DNA of 6,020 bases from Thermoplasmata archaeon (lineage in GTDB: Archaea > Thermoplasmatota > Thermoplasmata > UBA184): NCBI GenBank assembly GCA_030043505.1, contig JASHXN010000183.1:1-6020 (forward strand). The letters run 5' to 3'. The notes beneath the pieces are model-generated. The model did not search any database. It worked only from the letters and a program-made list of their open reading frames with translations, and was not told the DNA's origin. Positions 5,449 to 6,020 of this stretch are shown here, piece after piece; position 1 is the stretch's first letter, and each line of letters begins with the position of its first letter. The translations under genes were made by a program, and so were the position numbers.

Positions 5449-6020
5449 ATGCCCCGGCGCAAGATCGACCTGATCGCGGCCGGTCCCCCCTCGGGCGACC
5501 CGTCCGACCCGGCCGCCTCCGGCTGGGCGCTGGCCCAGGGTCTCGCCCGGCGTGGCCACGACGTCCAGGTCGTCTACCCGGGTCCCGCGGACGGGCCGAC
5601 CGAGGTCGACGGCCTGCCCGCGGTCCCGTACCCCGCGCTGACGACGCACCTCGGCTCCGTCCGCGGCGACGCGGAACTCGCGAAGCTCGCGGGCCACCAC
5701 CTGCGCTCGAGCCCGGACGCCGTCGTCCGCGACCCGTACGCGGGCGGCGCGATCGGCCATGCCGCGCACGGGCGGCCGATCGTCGCGTTCGTCCGGTCGA
5801 TCGGGGAGGGCGCAGGGCCCGCTTCGGCGCCGGCGCACGGTCGAGGCGTCGGGAGGCTGGGCGGGGCGGTCGCCCGGTGGGGCGAGCGGCGCGACACCCG
5901 CCGGCTGGAGCGGGAAGGCCTCCACGAGGCGAGCCGCATCCTCTGCGCCACCCCGGCGCTGCGGGAGACGTTGCAGCGCGAGTACGGGGTGCCGCCCGAA
6001 AAGATCCGGCTCACGCACGG
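5449..6020 (+). CDS. Glycosyltransferase, GT-B fold, family-4-like, partial (C-terminus beyond right edge)
   Basis: This is the N-terminal acceptor-binding half of a probable retaining glycosyltransferase: 190 codons plus two bases of the next, with no stop before the right edge. The first beta-strand KIDLIAAGPPSG (5-16) leads to a Gly/Pro-rich loop and the helix ASGWALAQGLARRGH (23-37), followed by strand DVQVVYP (38-44). This is the usual opening of GT4 proteins, in which a helix ending in LARRGH precedes a VxVV strand. RRLEREGLHEASRILCATPALRETL (151-175), then YGVPPEKIRLTH (179-190), matches the family segment just before the domain linker, where the text usually continues as a Pro-Asn-Gly loop. 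The donor-binding domain with the E-x7-E motif lies outside, so the sugar cannot be predicted. Residues 119-149 are Gly/Ala/Arg-rich but stay in frame. The ATG at 5449 is the only start I could support; no Shine-Dalgarno sequence is seen. The gene may pair functionally with the preceding phosphohydrolase. Confidence 0.82.
   Translation, partial: MPRRKIDLIAAGPPSGDPSDPAASGWALAQGLARRGHDVQVVYPGPADGPTEVDGLPAVPYPALTTHLGSVRGDAELAKLAGHHLRSSPDAVVRDPYAGGAIGHAAHGRPIVAFVRSIGEGAGPASAPAHGRGVGRLGGAVARWGERRDTRRLEREGLHEASRILCATPALRETLQREYGVPPEKIRLTH

Noticed and set aside
5803..5895. Possible frameshift in the glycosyltransferase at the Gly/Ala/Arg-rich stretch
   Set aside because: Recognisable family sequence resumes in the same frame right after it, and a variable linker is usual at this place in GT4-type N-terminal domains.
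5212..6018. Minus-strand open frame opposite the glycosyltransferase
   Set aside because: No motifs, Arg/Pro/Ala-rich; the plus strand reads as a GT-B N-terminal domain.
1..6020. CRISPR array, insertion sequence, tRNA or rRNA gene
   Set aside because: I saw no regularly spaced repeats, transposase motifs, terminal inverted repeats with target duplications, or tRNA/rRNA signatures; nearly all the sequence is accounted for by protein-coding genes.

Overview
This window looks like ordinary chromosomal DNA from a high-GC archaeon (roughly two-thirds G+C by eye). The archaeal signs are a 20S proteasome beta subunit with a short propeptide, a KH-metallo-beta-lactamase-beta-CASP protein of the archaeal aCPSF1/FttA type, TATA-like boxes a short distance upstream of start codons, and an absence of clear Shine-Dalgarno sequences. 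The proteasome subunit resembles, from memory, the Thermoplasma acidophilum protein, so a GC-rich member of Thermoplasmatota is my best guess. That placement is inference.

Layout: positions 1-1017 hold the N-terminal 339 codons of a succinate dehydrogenase/fumarate reductase flavoprotein on the minus strand, cut by the left edge. A 156-base divergent intergenic region (1018-1173) carries a TATA-like box for each direction and a GC-rich inverted repeat. On the plus strand follow psmB (1174-1866), fttA (1922-3826), an alkaline-phosphatase-superfamily phosphohydrolase/phosphodiesterase of the COG3379 type (3899-5401), and the start of a GT-B, family-4-like glycosyltransferase (5449 to the right edge). 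A T7 tract lies between the last two genes.

How they fit together: psmB and fttA form a housekeeping pair, joining protein turnover with 3'-end formation and transcription termination. The same neighbours occur in methanogens (MJ1237/MJ1236 and MTH1202/MTH1203, from memory). The flavoprotein belongs to respiration or the TCA cycle and has its own leftward promoter. The phosphohydrolase and glycosyltransferase may act together in lipid or glycan metabolism, but only adjacency supports this.

I found no mobile element, CRISPR array, RNA gene or clearly new system. The most interesting signals are regulatory: apparently leaderless or short-leader divergent promoters, an AT-rich patch inside the 3' end of psmB that could be a promoter for fttA, a perfect 16-base palindrome in the psmB-fttA gap, and a T7 tract that could be a terminator or a promoter element.
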